From: Streptomyces triticisoli
GTDB taxonomy: Bacteria > Actinomycetota > Actinomycetes > Streptomycetales > Streptomycetaceae
Reading direction: 5' to 3'
Assembly (NCBI RefSeq): GCF_003270085.1
Contig: NZ_QFDQ01000167.1
Coordinates: forward strand, 1-45,546
Length of the DNA: 45,546 nt
Shown here: positions 1 to 6,420 of the stretch, in pieces
Position numbering within the stretch: position 1 is the first letter of the stretch
How the letters are laid out: every line of letters starts with the position of its first letter
Made by a program: the position numbers and the translations under genes
Notes under the pieces: model-generated
The model's database searches: none
Told to the model about the DNA's origin: nothing
The model's input: only the letters and a program-made list of their open reading frames with translations

Positions 1-1
1 C

Positions 2-73
2 GACATCCATGACGCCTTCCTGCAGTTGGCTGTCTGCCTCATCCTGCACCGGCGCGTCCGAGCACTCTGTTAG
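2..73 (+). CDS. C-terminal end of an IS5-like transposase (partial)
   Basis: An open frame enters from the window edge and stops with TAG at 71-73. The last 23 residues begin DIHDAFLQLAVCLIL and end HRRVRALC, which resembles the C-terminus of IS5-family transposases of actinomycetes. The bases just after the stop (gttaggacctctaag) could belong to the right terminal repeat, but the other end lies outside the window, so the element cannot be delimited. The call rests on a short motif and general resemblance only. Confidence 0.42.
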   Translation, partial: DIHDAFLQLAVCLILHRRVRALC

Positions 74-200
74 GACCTCTAAGGCACTTGCACACGGTCG
101 GCTGCCGCCTCCGATGTGTGACTGCCGCGCCGGCAGTGACTGGCCTTGTGCTGTGTCAGCGAGGGCCCCGCACCGGGCACGCCGGTGAGCGTGACCAGCC

Positions 201-818
201 TTACCACCAGCAGTCGATGTCGGCCGATCCCCCGCGGACAACCGGATCGGTGCTCGTACCGCTGATCCGCAGAAGACCGCTGTCCCGTCCCCAGTCCAAC
301 TCGTACGTGCCTGCGTCGACGGGCCGGTAACCATCGTCGACCACCCAGGATCCCGACTTGCCCAGGGCCAGGCCGGTACGCCCCACCGCGTACGCCTCGC
401 CATTGCCGACCACGAGAAAGAACGTCTCCCGCACCACGGCCGTGCAGCCCCCCGGCCCCGCAGGACGCAGCACGTGGTACTCCGCGTTCGAGACCAGGTC
501 GTCCACCGCTCCCCACGCCGTGCCGAGCACCGCCGTGACGATCAGCAAACTGCTCCCCGGCCGTGCCCACGCGGCTCGCTTCCGCGGGAACTGCGAAGCA
601 CCCGCCGGGCGGCCCACCCGGGTGAGGGCCCATCGGAGAACGAGCGACATGACAAGGAGAACCGCACTCACCCCCCAGCCGGGGACCACCCGCCCCTGCA
701 CGACCAGCAGCAGGCTGCTCCAGCTCGCCACGGCGGCGAGAGCCAGACTCCCGATGCCTGCCGCAGTGGAGACGGCGGGCGACAACCTCACACCGTGCTG
801 TGTACGTTCTTCGGTCAC
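201..818 (-). CDS. Hypothetical membrane protein
   Basis: The function is not recognised. With the GTG start chosen at 818 (V-T-E-E-R) the protein has 205 residues. Two hydrophobic segments lie near residues 15-40 and 45-65, a third near 90-110, and a polar C-terminal domain of about 95 residues ends in C-W-W. The C-terminal half (from AEYHVLRPAGP to DIDCWW) looks like a small beta-rich extracytoplasmic domain with two cysteines, C-T-A-V early and D-I-D-C at the end, which could form a disulfide. An upstream in-frame ATG at 890 gives an arginine-rich extension with poor coding character, so the GTG was preferred. No clear Shine-Dalgarno decides the start. There are no operon partners. Confidence 0.6.
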   Translation of the reverse strand: MTEERTQHGVRLSPAVSTAAGIGSLALAAVASWSSLLLVVQGRVVPGWGVSAVLLVMSLVLRWALTRVGRPAGASQFPRKRAAWARPGSSLLIVTAVLGTAWGAVDDLVSNAEYHVLRPAGPGGCTAVVRETFFLVVGNGEAYAVGRTGLALGKSGSWVVDDGYRPVDAGTYELDWGRDSGLLRISGTSTDPVVRGGSADIDCWW

Positions 819-1084
819 GGAGGGTACGACTCTCCGAACGCGCCGACAGTTGCGGTGAGGGTGCCGAAGCACGGCGAGAGCCGGGGCCACGGCACACCAC
901 GGACCCGAGGTTCTGGTGAGACCAGGGCGGGGCGCCCTACGTCTTCTTGCCCTGGGTCTTGCCGGGGATCTTGGTGACCTGGGTTTCCGCTACTCAGAGG
1001 GGGAACCTCATCCAGCAGTACGGGGCGGTGCCTGGTCGGTACGATGCGCGGGCTGGGCAGTGTCCACGCGATGGGGGAGGGGCA

Positions 1085-1447
1085 ATGAGGATCAAGGACC
1101 CGGAGTACCCGGCAGCGGTCGAAGCGGCCGTGGAGATCCTGCGGAAGCGGGCCCGGCAGGGCCAGACCATCACGTACGGGGAGCTGAGCGCCGAGTTGGC
1201 GGCACAGGGCTTCGACTCCGTCCCGCCTCACCGCGGAGTCATGACCTACCTGCTCAAGGATGTCTGCCTCCACCGCAACGAGGGCGGACGAGCCCCGATG
1301 CTCTCGGCGATCGTGGTGAACAAGGCCAGCCGGGAGCCGTCCGACCAGTTCTCCGGCCTTGCCCGAAGCCTGCCCTTCTCCCGGCCGGCCACCTGGAGCT
1401 GGCGGGACGAGCAGCAGCAGGTATTCGCTCAGCACCGCGCGCAATGA
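1085..1447 (+). CDS. Conserved hypothetical protein, 120 aa
   Basis: This small soluble protein starts at ATG 1085, directly behind a strong purine-rich ribosome site (gggggagggg, 1072-1082). The motif ITYGELSAEL near residues 28-37 followed by PPHRGVMTYLLKDVCLHRNE and MLSAIVVN recalls a family of short actinobacterial proteins of unknown function, often found in accessory regions. No catalytic motif can be assigned. The gene ends 11 bp before the tRNA-Arg-like core repeat at 1458, so it may sit just outside, or at the edge of, an old integrated element. Upstream extension to 947 is possible in frame, but that stretch has poor coding character. Confidence 0.65.
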   Translation: MRIKDPEYPAAVEAAVEILRKRARQGQTITYGELSAELAAQGFDSVPPHRGVMTYLLKDVCLHRNEGGRAPMLSAIVVNKASREPSDQFSGLARSLPFSRPATWSWRDEQQQVFAQHRAQ

Positions 1448-1457
1448 CGTCGGGCCT

Positions 1458-1475
1458 CGACACCCGCTTTAGGAG
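1458..1475 (-). repeat. tRNA-Arg(CCU)-derived core, copy 1 (candidate att scar)
   Basis: Eighteen bases (cgacacccgctttaggag) are identical and in the same orientation to 5022-5039, where they lie inside a longer tRNA-Arg 3' half. Read on the minus strand they give the anticodon loop and 3' anticodon stem, CTCCTAAAGCGGGTGTCG. Actinomycete integrative elements commonly use such tRNA 3' segments as attachment cores. No integrase gene is intact nearby, so this is interpreted as a scar. Confidence 0.5.
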
Positions 1476-1577
1476 AGAGGCTGGGTGGTCTCGGGCCTGA
1501 GCTGCGGCTTCGACGGCCGGTGAAGCGGGCATGTACTCGACCATGAGACACCGGTGTTGACCGTGGCTGACCCCTGC

Positions 1578-1598
1578 ATCTGGCACGGTTGTGGCACG
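1578..1598. repeat. 21-bp repeat, copy A
   Basis: This sequence (atctggcacggttgtggcacg) matches 3049-3069 at 19 of 21 positions. It lies about 100 bp from the att-like core at 1458. It could be the decayed 3' end of an integrase gene on the minus strand or a recombinase arm site. The meaning is uncertain. Confidence 0.35.
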
Positions 1599-1787
1599 AA
1601 CCTCGACCGCCGACAGTCAGCCATGACGGCGGGTTAGCCGACCGACCAAGTGCGTGTGTCTCGCTGCACCCCACTTGCCTGCACCACGCTGCCAGTGCCG
1701 TCGACCAGAGCAAGTCGCGATGGCTGACACGTGCTGCCGGCGCCTGCGCTCTCAGCTCGGGAAGCATGACTTCCTTACAGCAGACCA

Positions 1788-1817
1788 TTGCTGACGTTGC
1801 CTCACCTGTGCTAGCCT
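1788..1817 (+). promoter_or_regulatory. Candidate promoter
   Basis: TTGCTG at 1788-1793 and TAGCCT at 1812-1817 are 18 bp apart and resemble a weak Streptomyces vegetative promoter. It would drive a transcript of about 160 nt ending at the hairpin terminator at 1929-1986, or one reading into the small gene at 2053. The support is pattern only. Confidence 0.22.
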
Positions 1818-1928
1818 GGTCTAAGACCCAGGTATCCGACACACAATGGTGGCAGAGCGCTTCCGTTGCCGATGTCAGAGACATCAGGGCGCGAACATTG
1901 TCAACCTAATATCTGAGTTCGAAATCGT

Positions 1929-1986
1929 AGCCTGATTTCTTTTTGCGCAATATTTTTGTCGCGCAAATTGAAGTCGGGCTTTTTTG
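1929..1986 (+). terminator. AT-rich nested hairpin with poly-T tail
   Basis: The outer stem pairs agcctgattt (1929-1938) with aagtcgggct (1971-1980), using two G-U pairs. Inside it a second stem pairs tttgcgc (1942-1948) with gcgcaaa (1961-1967). The outer stem is followed at once by a run of T (tttttgttt). This has the form of a rho-independent terminator or leader attenuator and is far more AT-rich than the surrounding DNA. It lies 67 bp before the small gene at 2053, so it may end a small RNA or attenuate that gene. Confidence 0.6.
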
Positions 1987-2052
1987 TTTCCCACTACCAG
2001 GAAGGGTAGAGGCTCCGTCCGGTGTCTCTACAGATTGGAGGAAATCAAAAGT

Positions 2053-2193
2053 ATGAGAGACATGTTCAAGGAGATGGGGCAGACGGTTCGGTTTGCCATT
2101 GCCGATGAGCGCCGAACCGCCCGCCTGAAGTCCCTGGTCGTGACGACGGCAATCGTCCTGACCGGGTGTTACCACATCCTCTTCGTCAAGTAA
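2053..2193 (+). CDS. Small membrane protein, 46 aa
   Basis: A short frame starts at ATG 2053, 11 bp after a good Shine-Dalgarno (ggagg, 2037-2041), and is followed by a strong terminator at 2220-2255. The N-terminal half is charged (MRDMFKEMGQTVRFAIADERR). The C-terminal third (SLVVTTAIVLTGCYHILFVK) is one transmembrane helix ending in a lysine. The T-G-C could suggest a lipobox, but it lies too far from the N-terminus for a normal lipoprotein. The function is unknown. The ribosome site, terminator and compact size support a real gene, but no homologue is recognised. Confidence 0.5.
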   Translation: MRDMFKEMGQTVRFAIADERRTARLKSLVVTTAIVLTGCYHILFVK

Positions 2194-2219
2194 CAGCGAC
2201 CGGAGGACCTAGTAACAGT

Positions 2220-2255
2220 ACGGTGGGCTGTGGCTTCCGCGCTACAGCCCACCGT
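2220..2255 (+). terminator. Strong hairpin terminator
   Basis: A perfect 12-bp inverted repeat (acggtgggctgt / acagcccaccgt) has a 12-nt loop and lies 27 bp after the stop of the small gene. It lacks a T tail, as many Streptomyces terminators do. It also separates this gene from the convergent GIY-YIG pseudogene. Confidence 0.7.
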
Positions 2256-2296
2256 GTGTGGCTGGAGACAACCTAGCCAGACAGCGGCGAACTGAC

Positions 2297-2858
2297 CTAC
2301 GAGCTGATGGGCAACTGCCGTGCTTGCTGGCGGGCTTGGGCCCGCAACTCCTTCAGACGGCCGTGGAACACGTTCTGGCGGCTCTGGTCGAGGTTCAGTG
2401 GGAGGTCGAGTTGGGAGATGAGCTGTGACTCCAGATCCCACGGTTCGTCCTGCTCGATCCAGCAGACTCGCGCGTTGTCCGCCATCCACTGGCTCAGGGT
2501 GGCTTCGCTGGCCTTGCCGAAGGTCATCCGCTTGCCGCTGCCCACGCGGCGTAGCTCAAGGCCGAGCAAACATCCGAGGGTGAGCCGCAGCGTCGAGCCG
2601 GCCGCGTTGCCCCGGTAGTGGTAGCGCACCCGCTTGCGCAGGTTCTGGGTACTGGTCCGGTTCGCCATGTACCGCGGGGCTATCCCGACATAGAGCAGGC
2701 GCCCGACGTCCAGGTCCGGGGTGGGGCGACTGCTCGAAGTGCCACCCGTATACCCCTGCCGCCGCCGGGACAGGACTCGGACGCACCAAGATCTCCTGCG
2801 CCGACCACAACCGATCGGGACTGACGAGAGCGGTAGCTTCCACGAAGCCTCCAGGCAT
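2297..2858 (-). pseudogene. GIY-YIG nuclease family protein, frameshifted
   Basis: Two overlapping minus-strand frames together make one GIY-YIG family protein of about 185 residues. The first, from ATG 2858, carries an N-terminal segment with SAQEILVRPSPVPAAAGVYGW, where GVYGW matches the GIY part. The second carries GRLLYVGIAP (the YIG part), the conserved NLRKRVRYHYRGNA and TLRLTLGCLL blocks, RVGSGKRMTFG, and NLDQSRQNVFH at the C-terminus. The switch needs a one-base shift inside the run of C and G at about 2717-2727 (ccggggtgggg on the plus strand). A homopolymer error or a true inactivating insertion would look the same. Family members are predicted nucleases of unknown cellular role. 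Downstream of the shift the protein is otherwise intact, so the lesion is recent or artefactual. Confidence 0.75.
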
Positions 2859-3048
2859 GCCATGACTGATCGTCGCAGGCTACTGGTCGACGCTGACAGA
2901 ACATCCTTGGCCCGCGCAGTCGTACGACCTCAGCTTGGGAAGCTAGGGCCCCACGCTCTCAAGAGACTTGGTGACCTGCTGCGGAGCGGCCCTATGACCT
3001 GTGAACGTGCTTATTGAGTGACCGTTGTTTCTCGTGGTTCCCCGCACC

Positions 3049-3069
3049 ATCTGGCACGGCTCTGGCACG
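3049..3069. repeat. 21-bp repeat, copy B
   Basis: The second copy (atctggcacggctctggcacg) of the repeat at 1578-1598, with 19 of 21 positions the same. It lies between the GIY-YIG pseudogene and the small minus-strand frame at 3074. It could be an integrase 3'-end relic or an arm site. Confidence 0.35.
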
Positions 3070-3073
3070 CTGC

Positions 3074-3280
3074 TCACCGCGGCCCTGGCGGCTTGAGGAC
3101 ATTCTTGTCCATCAGCGACCCGATGAACTCGATCGCGAACCGGTGCGATTCGGGTGCCACGTCGGTGGGCTCGCCGGCGTACCAGCGGAAGGTGTCCGGG
3201 TTCCGCTCGGCCTCGTCCAACCAGTGGGCCAAGCGGTGGGCCCACTCCGGGCACCCTATGGGAGGCGTCAAGGGGGGCAC
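3074..3280 (-). CDS. Short hypothetical protein, 68 aa
   Basis: This frame has plausible protein composition, with amphipathic stretches EWAHRLAHWLDEAERNPDTF and SHRFAIEFIGSLMDKNVL, and ends in KPPGPR. No family is recognised and no convincing ribosome site precedes ATG 3280. It could be a fragment of a larger mobile-element gene, since decayed material surrounds it. The rest of 2860-3390 shows no other gene. Confidence 0.3.
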   Translation of the reverse strand: MPPLTPPIGCPEWAHRLAHWLDEAERNPDTFRWYAGEPTDVAPESHRFAIEFIGSLMDKNVLKPPGPR

Positions 3281-3390
3281 AATGCAGCCGCCCGTCGCAT
3301 CGGATTGATCACGGAGTCTCCAAGAGGCCCGATTGGATCATCCGATCGCGAATCCCTGGAGGCGCAGACGACCGTTTCGCCCCCTGAGCT

Positions 3391-4809
3391 CTATGGGCTC
3401 GGTGCCTGCCAAGCCGAGGGAAGGGTGACTGAATCAGACACAGAGGTGCTTACGGCAGCCATAAGCCCACGGGGGGCCAATCCCGTTGCTTCACGGAAAG
3501 CCACCGCGCCGCCGGAGAACTCAACATCGTGAAAGATCACCATGCCGCTGGAAAATGCCGCTCCGCGAAACGACACCTCGCCGCGGCGGAACACCGCTTC
3601 ATTGAAAGCAACCAAGCCGCCGCTGAACCTCGTATCGCAGAACGACACTAGCCCGCCAAGGAAGCCCGCCCCGAGGAACAGCACCTCGCCATTGGAGAAC
3701 GCCGCCTCGCGAAACGACACCTCGCCGCCAGAGAACGTCGCTTCGCGGAATGACACCTCACCTCCAGAGAACGCCGCGTGTTCGAAGCACACAGAGCTGC
3801 CGGAGAACGTCGCATGCATAAAAGACACGTCGCAGCCAGAGAACGCCGCGGCCTGGAAGGTCACCCCGTGGTCAGCGAAGGTGGCCCCATTGAAGGCCAC
3901 CGCACCACCTGAGAAGGCAACCCTGGGGAACGACATCACGCTGCCGGAGAACACTGCAGCGCTGAACGACACCCTGCTACCGCAGAACGTCGCACCGTCG
4001 AAACGCACCATGCCGCTGGAGAACGTTGCACCACGAAAGGACACCGCGCCGCTGGAGAATTTCGCATCGCCGAAGGAGACGGTGCCATCGGAGAATGTCG
4101 CACCATCGAAGGAGACGGTGCCATCGGAGAAAGTTGCACCATCGAAGGACACATCGCAGCCGACGGTGACGCCGGTCAGGTCGAGATCACAGCCCTGCCA
4201 GGAGCGGTGGGTCCCCTGGGGGCGCCTGTAGTGGTCGCCGATGAGACGCAGAATCGTGTGCCGGACCTTGCGGAAGGCCAAGTATCGATGGTGCTCTTCT
4301 TGATGGGTGGGATCGTCGCCAGGATCCGAGGTAAAGGGGAGCTGCAGGTAGGCACACAGAACGTCGATACAGGTCTGGCGCAGGCTGTCGTCGGGGGCGT
4401 CGTCGGCAAGGCCAGCTAGGGCGTGGACTCCGCCGAGGCGGACGGCCGGGGAGTCGGATCCGAGTTTGTCGACAGCCTGGGAAAAGCGTTCGGTGTGAAG
4501 GCGGGTGGCTTCGCGGTGGGCGCCGGCCTCGTCGACACGCTGGCGGCGGTAGGCCACGACCAGGGCGACGAGTGCACCAGCCCCGGCGACCACCCCGAAG
4601 GAGAGCTTCACCAGGTCGAAGAGCGTCTTCGCGTCGAGCTTCGCGGTGCTGTCGATCTCCTTGAAGTCGAGCAGTTCCACCAGCCCATAGAAGATACTGC
4701 CTGCGACCAGGACCGCGGCGACGAAGGCGAGCGTCAGCGCCCGGCCGACCTTCCACAGCCGCAACTCCCGGTCGTCGGGTGTGGGGTGCGGCCGTCGGTT
4801 GACTGTCAT
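3391..4809 (-). CDS. Pentapeptide-repeat-type membrane protein
   Basis: A 472-residue protein from ATG 4809 (MTVNRRPHPTPDDRE). Two hydrophobic helices occur near residues 20-45 (ALTLAFVAAVLVAGSIFYGL) and 65-90 (LVKLSFGVVAGAGALVALVV). A cytoplasmic-type charged region (YRRQRVDEAGAHREATRLH) and a helical domain with GGVHALAGLADD follow. The C-terminal 230 residues are 18 full copies of a 12-residue unit with consensus V-S-F-x-x-A-x-F-S-G-G-x. This spacing (F to F of 5 then 7) is related to, but not the same as, the regular five-residue A(D/N)Lxx solenoid. The family is common in Streptomyces, and its function is not established. A fusion upstream to 5049 is open but runs through the tRNA relic, so it was rejected. 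A structural or protein-binding role at the membrane is likely. Confidence 0.85.
   Translation of the reverse strand: MTVNRRPHPTPDDRELRLWKVGRALTLAFVAAVLVAGSIFYGLVELLDFKEIDSTAKLDAKTLFDLVKLSFGVVAGAGALVALVVAYRRQRVDEAGAHREATRLHTERFSQAVDKLGSDSPAVRLGGVHALAGLADDAPDDSLRQTCIDVLCAYLQLPFTSDPGDDPTHQEEHHRYLAFRKVRHTILRLIGDHYRRPQGTHRSWQGCDLDLTGVTVGCDVSFDGATFSDGTVSFDGATFSDGTVSFGDAKFSSGAVSFRGATFSSGMVRFDGATFCGSRVSFSAAVFSGSVMSFPRVAFSGGAVAFNGATFADHGVTFQAAAFSGCDVSFMHATFSGSSVCFEHAAFSGGEVSFREATFSGGEVSFREAAFSNGEVLFLGAGFLGGLVSFCDTRFSGGLVAFNEAVFRRGEVSFRGAAFSSGMVIFHDVEFSGGAVAFREATGLAPRGLMAAVSTSVSDSVTLPSAWQAPSP
3505..4152 (-). repeat. 18 tandem 36-bp coding repeats
   Basis: These are the DNA copies of the 12-residue units. 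The first two protein units (VSFDGATFSDGT) are identical, which suggests recent unit duplication. Later units diverge, and a partial 19th unit follows to about 3481. Confidence 0.8.
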
Positions 4810-4997
4810 GGAGAAGGAGACAAGCCACTGCTTTCTGCGGTTGCAGCAGGGCCGGATGGACCGACCTGGGTGAGCGCCGTAGGGGCGGCCTCGCGACCGG
4901 GACCGGGCCATCGCCGATCGACTCGGAACCATGATCCGCGACGGTGGGGGAGAAGGGCCAGTCTGGGAGGTACCCCCCTGAGCTGGCCCTTCTCGCT

Positions 4998-5039
4998 GTG
5001 CCCCGGCAGGATTCGAACCTGCGACACCCGCTTTAGGAG
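4998..5039 (-). other. 3' half of tRNA-Arg(CCU), att-like relic
   Basis: On the minus strand this stretch runs from the anticodon loop CTCCTAA through the 3' anticodon stem AGCGG, variable loop, T arm (GCAGG TTCGAAT CCTGC) and acceptor strand CGGGGCA. The 5' half is missing: bases above 5039 (ttcgatccactcccg) do not pair. It is therefore a partial copy, as left when an element integrates into a tRNA 3' end. The 18-bp core recurs at 1458-1475 in direct orientation. The functional tRNA-Arg gene is not in this window. Confidence 0.65.
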
Positions 5040-5776
5040 TTCGATCCACTCCCGCCCCGGGTGCCGCTGCCGCCCGATGCGACGGTCGGGCGGGGACGCT
5101 GGTGTATGCCGCCGTCCGGCCTCGTTGATGTCAGCCGTGGATGTCAAAAGCCAAGCTCCTGCCTGCGCTCACCCCAGGTCGGCCAGTGCTGGTCCAGGTA
5201 CCTGGCGCTCGAACTCCTGCTCCTTCTTCCGGCGCTGCTGCGGGATGAGGTGGCATACCGACTCCCGCTTGCGCTCCTCCACGCCGGCTCCCGCTGCCCA
5301 CGCGGCGTAGCACTAGCCCGAACAGAGCCGTGCCGGGCTGTGAGGGTGGTCGCGTTCATGGAACCTCCAGCAGGTTCTGGTGCGCTTCGCGGTGAGGCGA
5401 ACGCCCAGTAGCGAGCCCCATCGCCAGGCGCCAGAGTGTGACATGCGTCACCTTTTTGTGGAGAGGTGCGTCGCCATGCAGGCGTTCCCATGCACTTGTC
5501 CGTTCGCGCTCAACCGCTGTGTGGTCCTCTGGCGGCCTCTTTGGGGGCTGGAGGTCAAAAATGACCCGCGAACGTCGAGAGCTTTCTGAACAAGTACGCG
5601 CGTAAGTACTGCCGATAATTCTCGCGCAGAGACAGTCGCGCCAAGGCGCGGCAAACGGCGGCGAGTTGGGCGCTAGGCTGTGCTCGCTGCTCATCTTCCT
5701 CCGTGATGTCCCGGCCGATGGTCGGGTTGGTTGGAGCACTCCCGATGCGGAGTGCCCTGGGAAGAGAGGGGCGGCC
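5040..5776. other. Region without a confident gene
   Basis: Several overlapping frames are open but none shows protein-like composition over its full length. The minus-strand end YLDQHWPTWGERRQELGF (stop near 5144) and the charged stretch in an adjacent frame hint at a decayed, frameshifted gene. A small hairpin with five T (gtgac-atgc-gtcac, 5438-5451) and an inverted repeat gcactcc/ggagtgc (5736-5755) lie here. The latter is just upstream of the small gene at 5777. Confidence 0.4.
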
Positions 5777-5902
5777 GTGAGGGTTCGATTGTTCAGGAAG
5801 GCTAGGAAACGCTGGCCGGGGCCGGACCGCTGGCAGGTGACTCTGTCGGCGCTCAGCCTTCTCGTGGGCGTCGTTGCTCTCGTGGAGCAAGTAACGCGGT
5901 GA
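5777..5902 (+). CDS. Small membrane peptide, 41 aa
   Basis: GTG 5777 follows a purine-rich site (gagagggg) by about 6 bp. The peptide is strongly basic at the start (VRVRLFRKARKRWPG) and ends in one hydrophobic helix (VTLSALSLLVGVVALVEQV). Its stop codon (5900-5902) runs directly into a perfect terminator hairpin, which is the best evidence that it is expressed. No family is recognised. A single-helix basic peptide could be regulatory or a small toxin, but nothing proves this. Confidence 0.45.
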   Translation: MRVRLFRKARKRWPGPDRWQVTLSALSLLVGVVALVEQVTR

Positions 5903-5931
5903 GTCCGGCCGTGACCTAAACGGCCGGACTC
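5901..5931 (+). terminator. Perfect hairpin terminator
   Basis: The 11-bp arms gagtccggccg (5901-5911) and cggccggactc (5921-5931) flank a 9-nt loop. The first arm overlaps the stop codon of the small gene. Confidence 0.75.
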
Positions 5932-6037
5932 GACCGCTGCTCCGCGGACGCTGGTCCGGTCTGGATGCCGCCAGGCCGGGCCGCGTTCGGGAGCTGACCT
6001 GCGAGGTCCATCGCTTGGACCACAGTTTCGACTTGAA

Positions 6038-6060
6038 CCACAAGTTGACCCAACTTGTGG
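6038..6060. promoter_or_regulatory. Near-palindrome, candidate operator
   Basis: A perfect inverted repeat ccacaagttg-acc-caacttgtgg has a 3-nt spacer and a half-related copy (ccacagtttcgacttg) just upstream. Such a tight dyad fits a dimeric HTH repressor site better than a terminator. The nearest HTH gene is the XRE protein starting at 6421, so autoregulation is possible. Between 6061 and 6420 no gene is evident. Confidence 0.4.
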
Positions 6061-6420
6061 CACAACCTAAAGCTACACGGGATTAGTACAGCTTGCGTTG
6101 CGCCTGAAAGCCTTCGCGATGCACCCTGAAGGCCCACGTCGACGGAACGGCTTGGGCTGGACTTGACCTGGCTAGTGATCATGGTCCCGTCGGCTTTCGA
6201 CGCATCGGACAGTCCGTGGACCCACTCGACCTCCGGCTTACGCCTCGAACACGAGGCAGACCCTCGGCGTGCGGTCGCCGCCGACCTGACGACCTGGTGC
6301 CTACCGAACGGACGCGGCGCCACGGCAGGGAGAGACCAGGCTGGTTGAGAGCACGGCGCCAAGGACCTGACCTTCGCTGTCGCGTACCGGTTCGCTCACC
6401 ATCCGTGCAGGAGGCGTGTA

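Noticed and set aside
1589..1909. Plus-strand frame of 106 codons
   Set aside because: No ribosome site and irregular composition; it overlaps the candidate promoter and ends at the AT-rich hairpin.
3542..4231. Repetitive plus-strand frame antisense to the pentapeptide-type gene
   Set aside because: Its periodicity (NAAPRNDTSP-like) is just the complement of the 36-bp coding repeats.
5001..5039. Functional tRNA-Arg gene
   Set aside because: Only the 3' half is present; the 5' acceptor, D arm and left anticodon stem cannot be found next to it.
4810..5049. N-terminal extension of the pentapeptide-type protein to 5049
   Set aside because: It would translate through the tRNA-Arg relic and is low in coding character; ATG 4809 starts family-like sequence.
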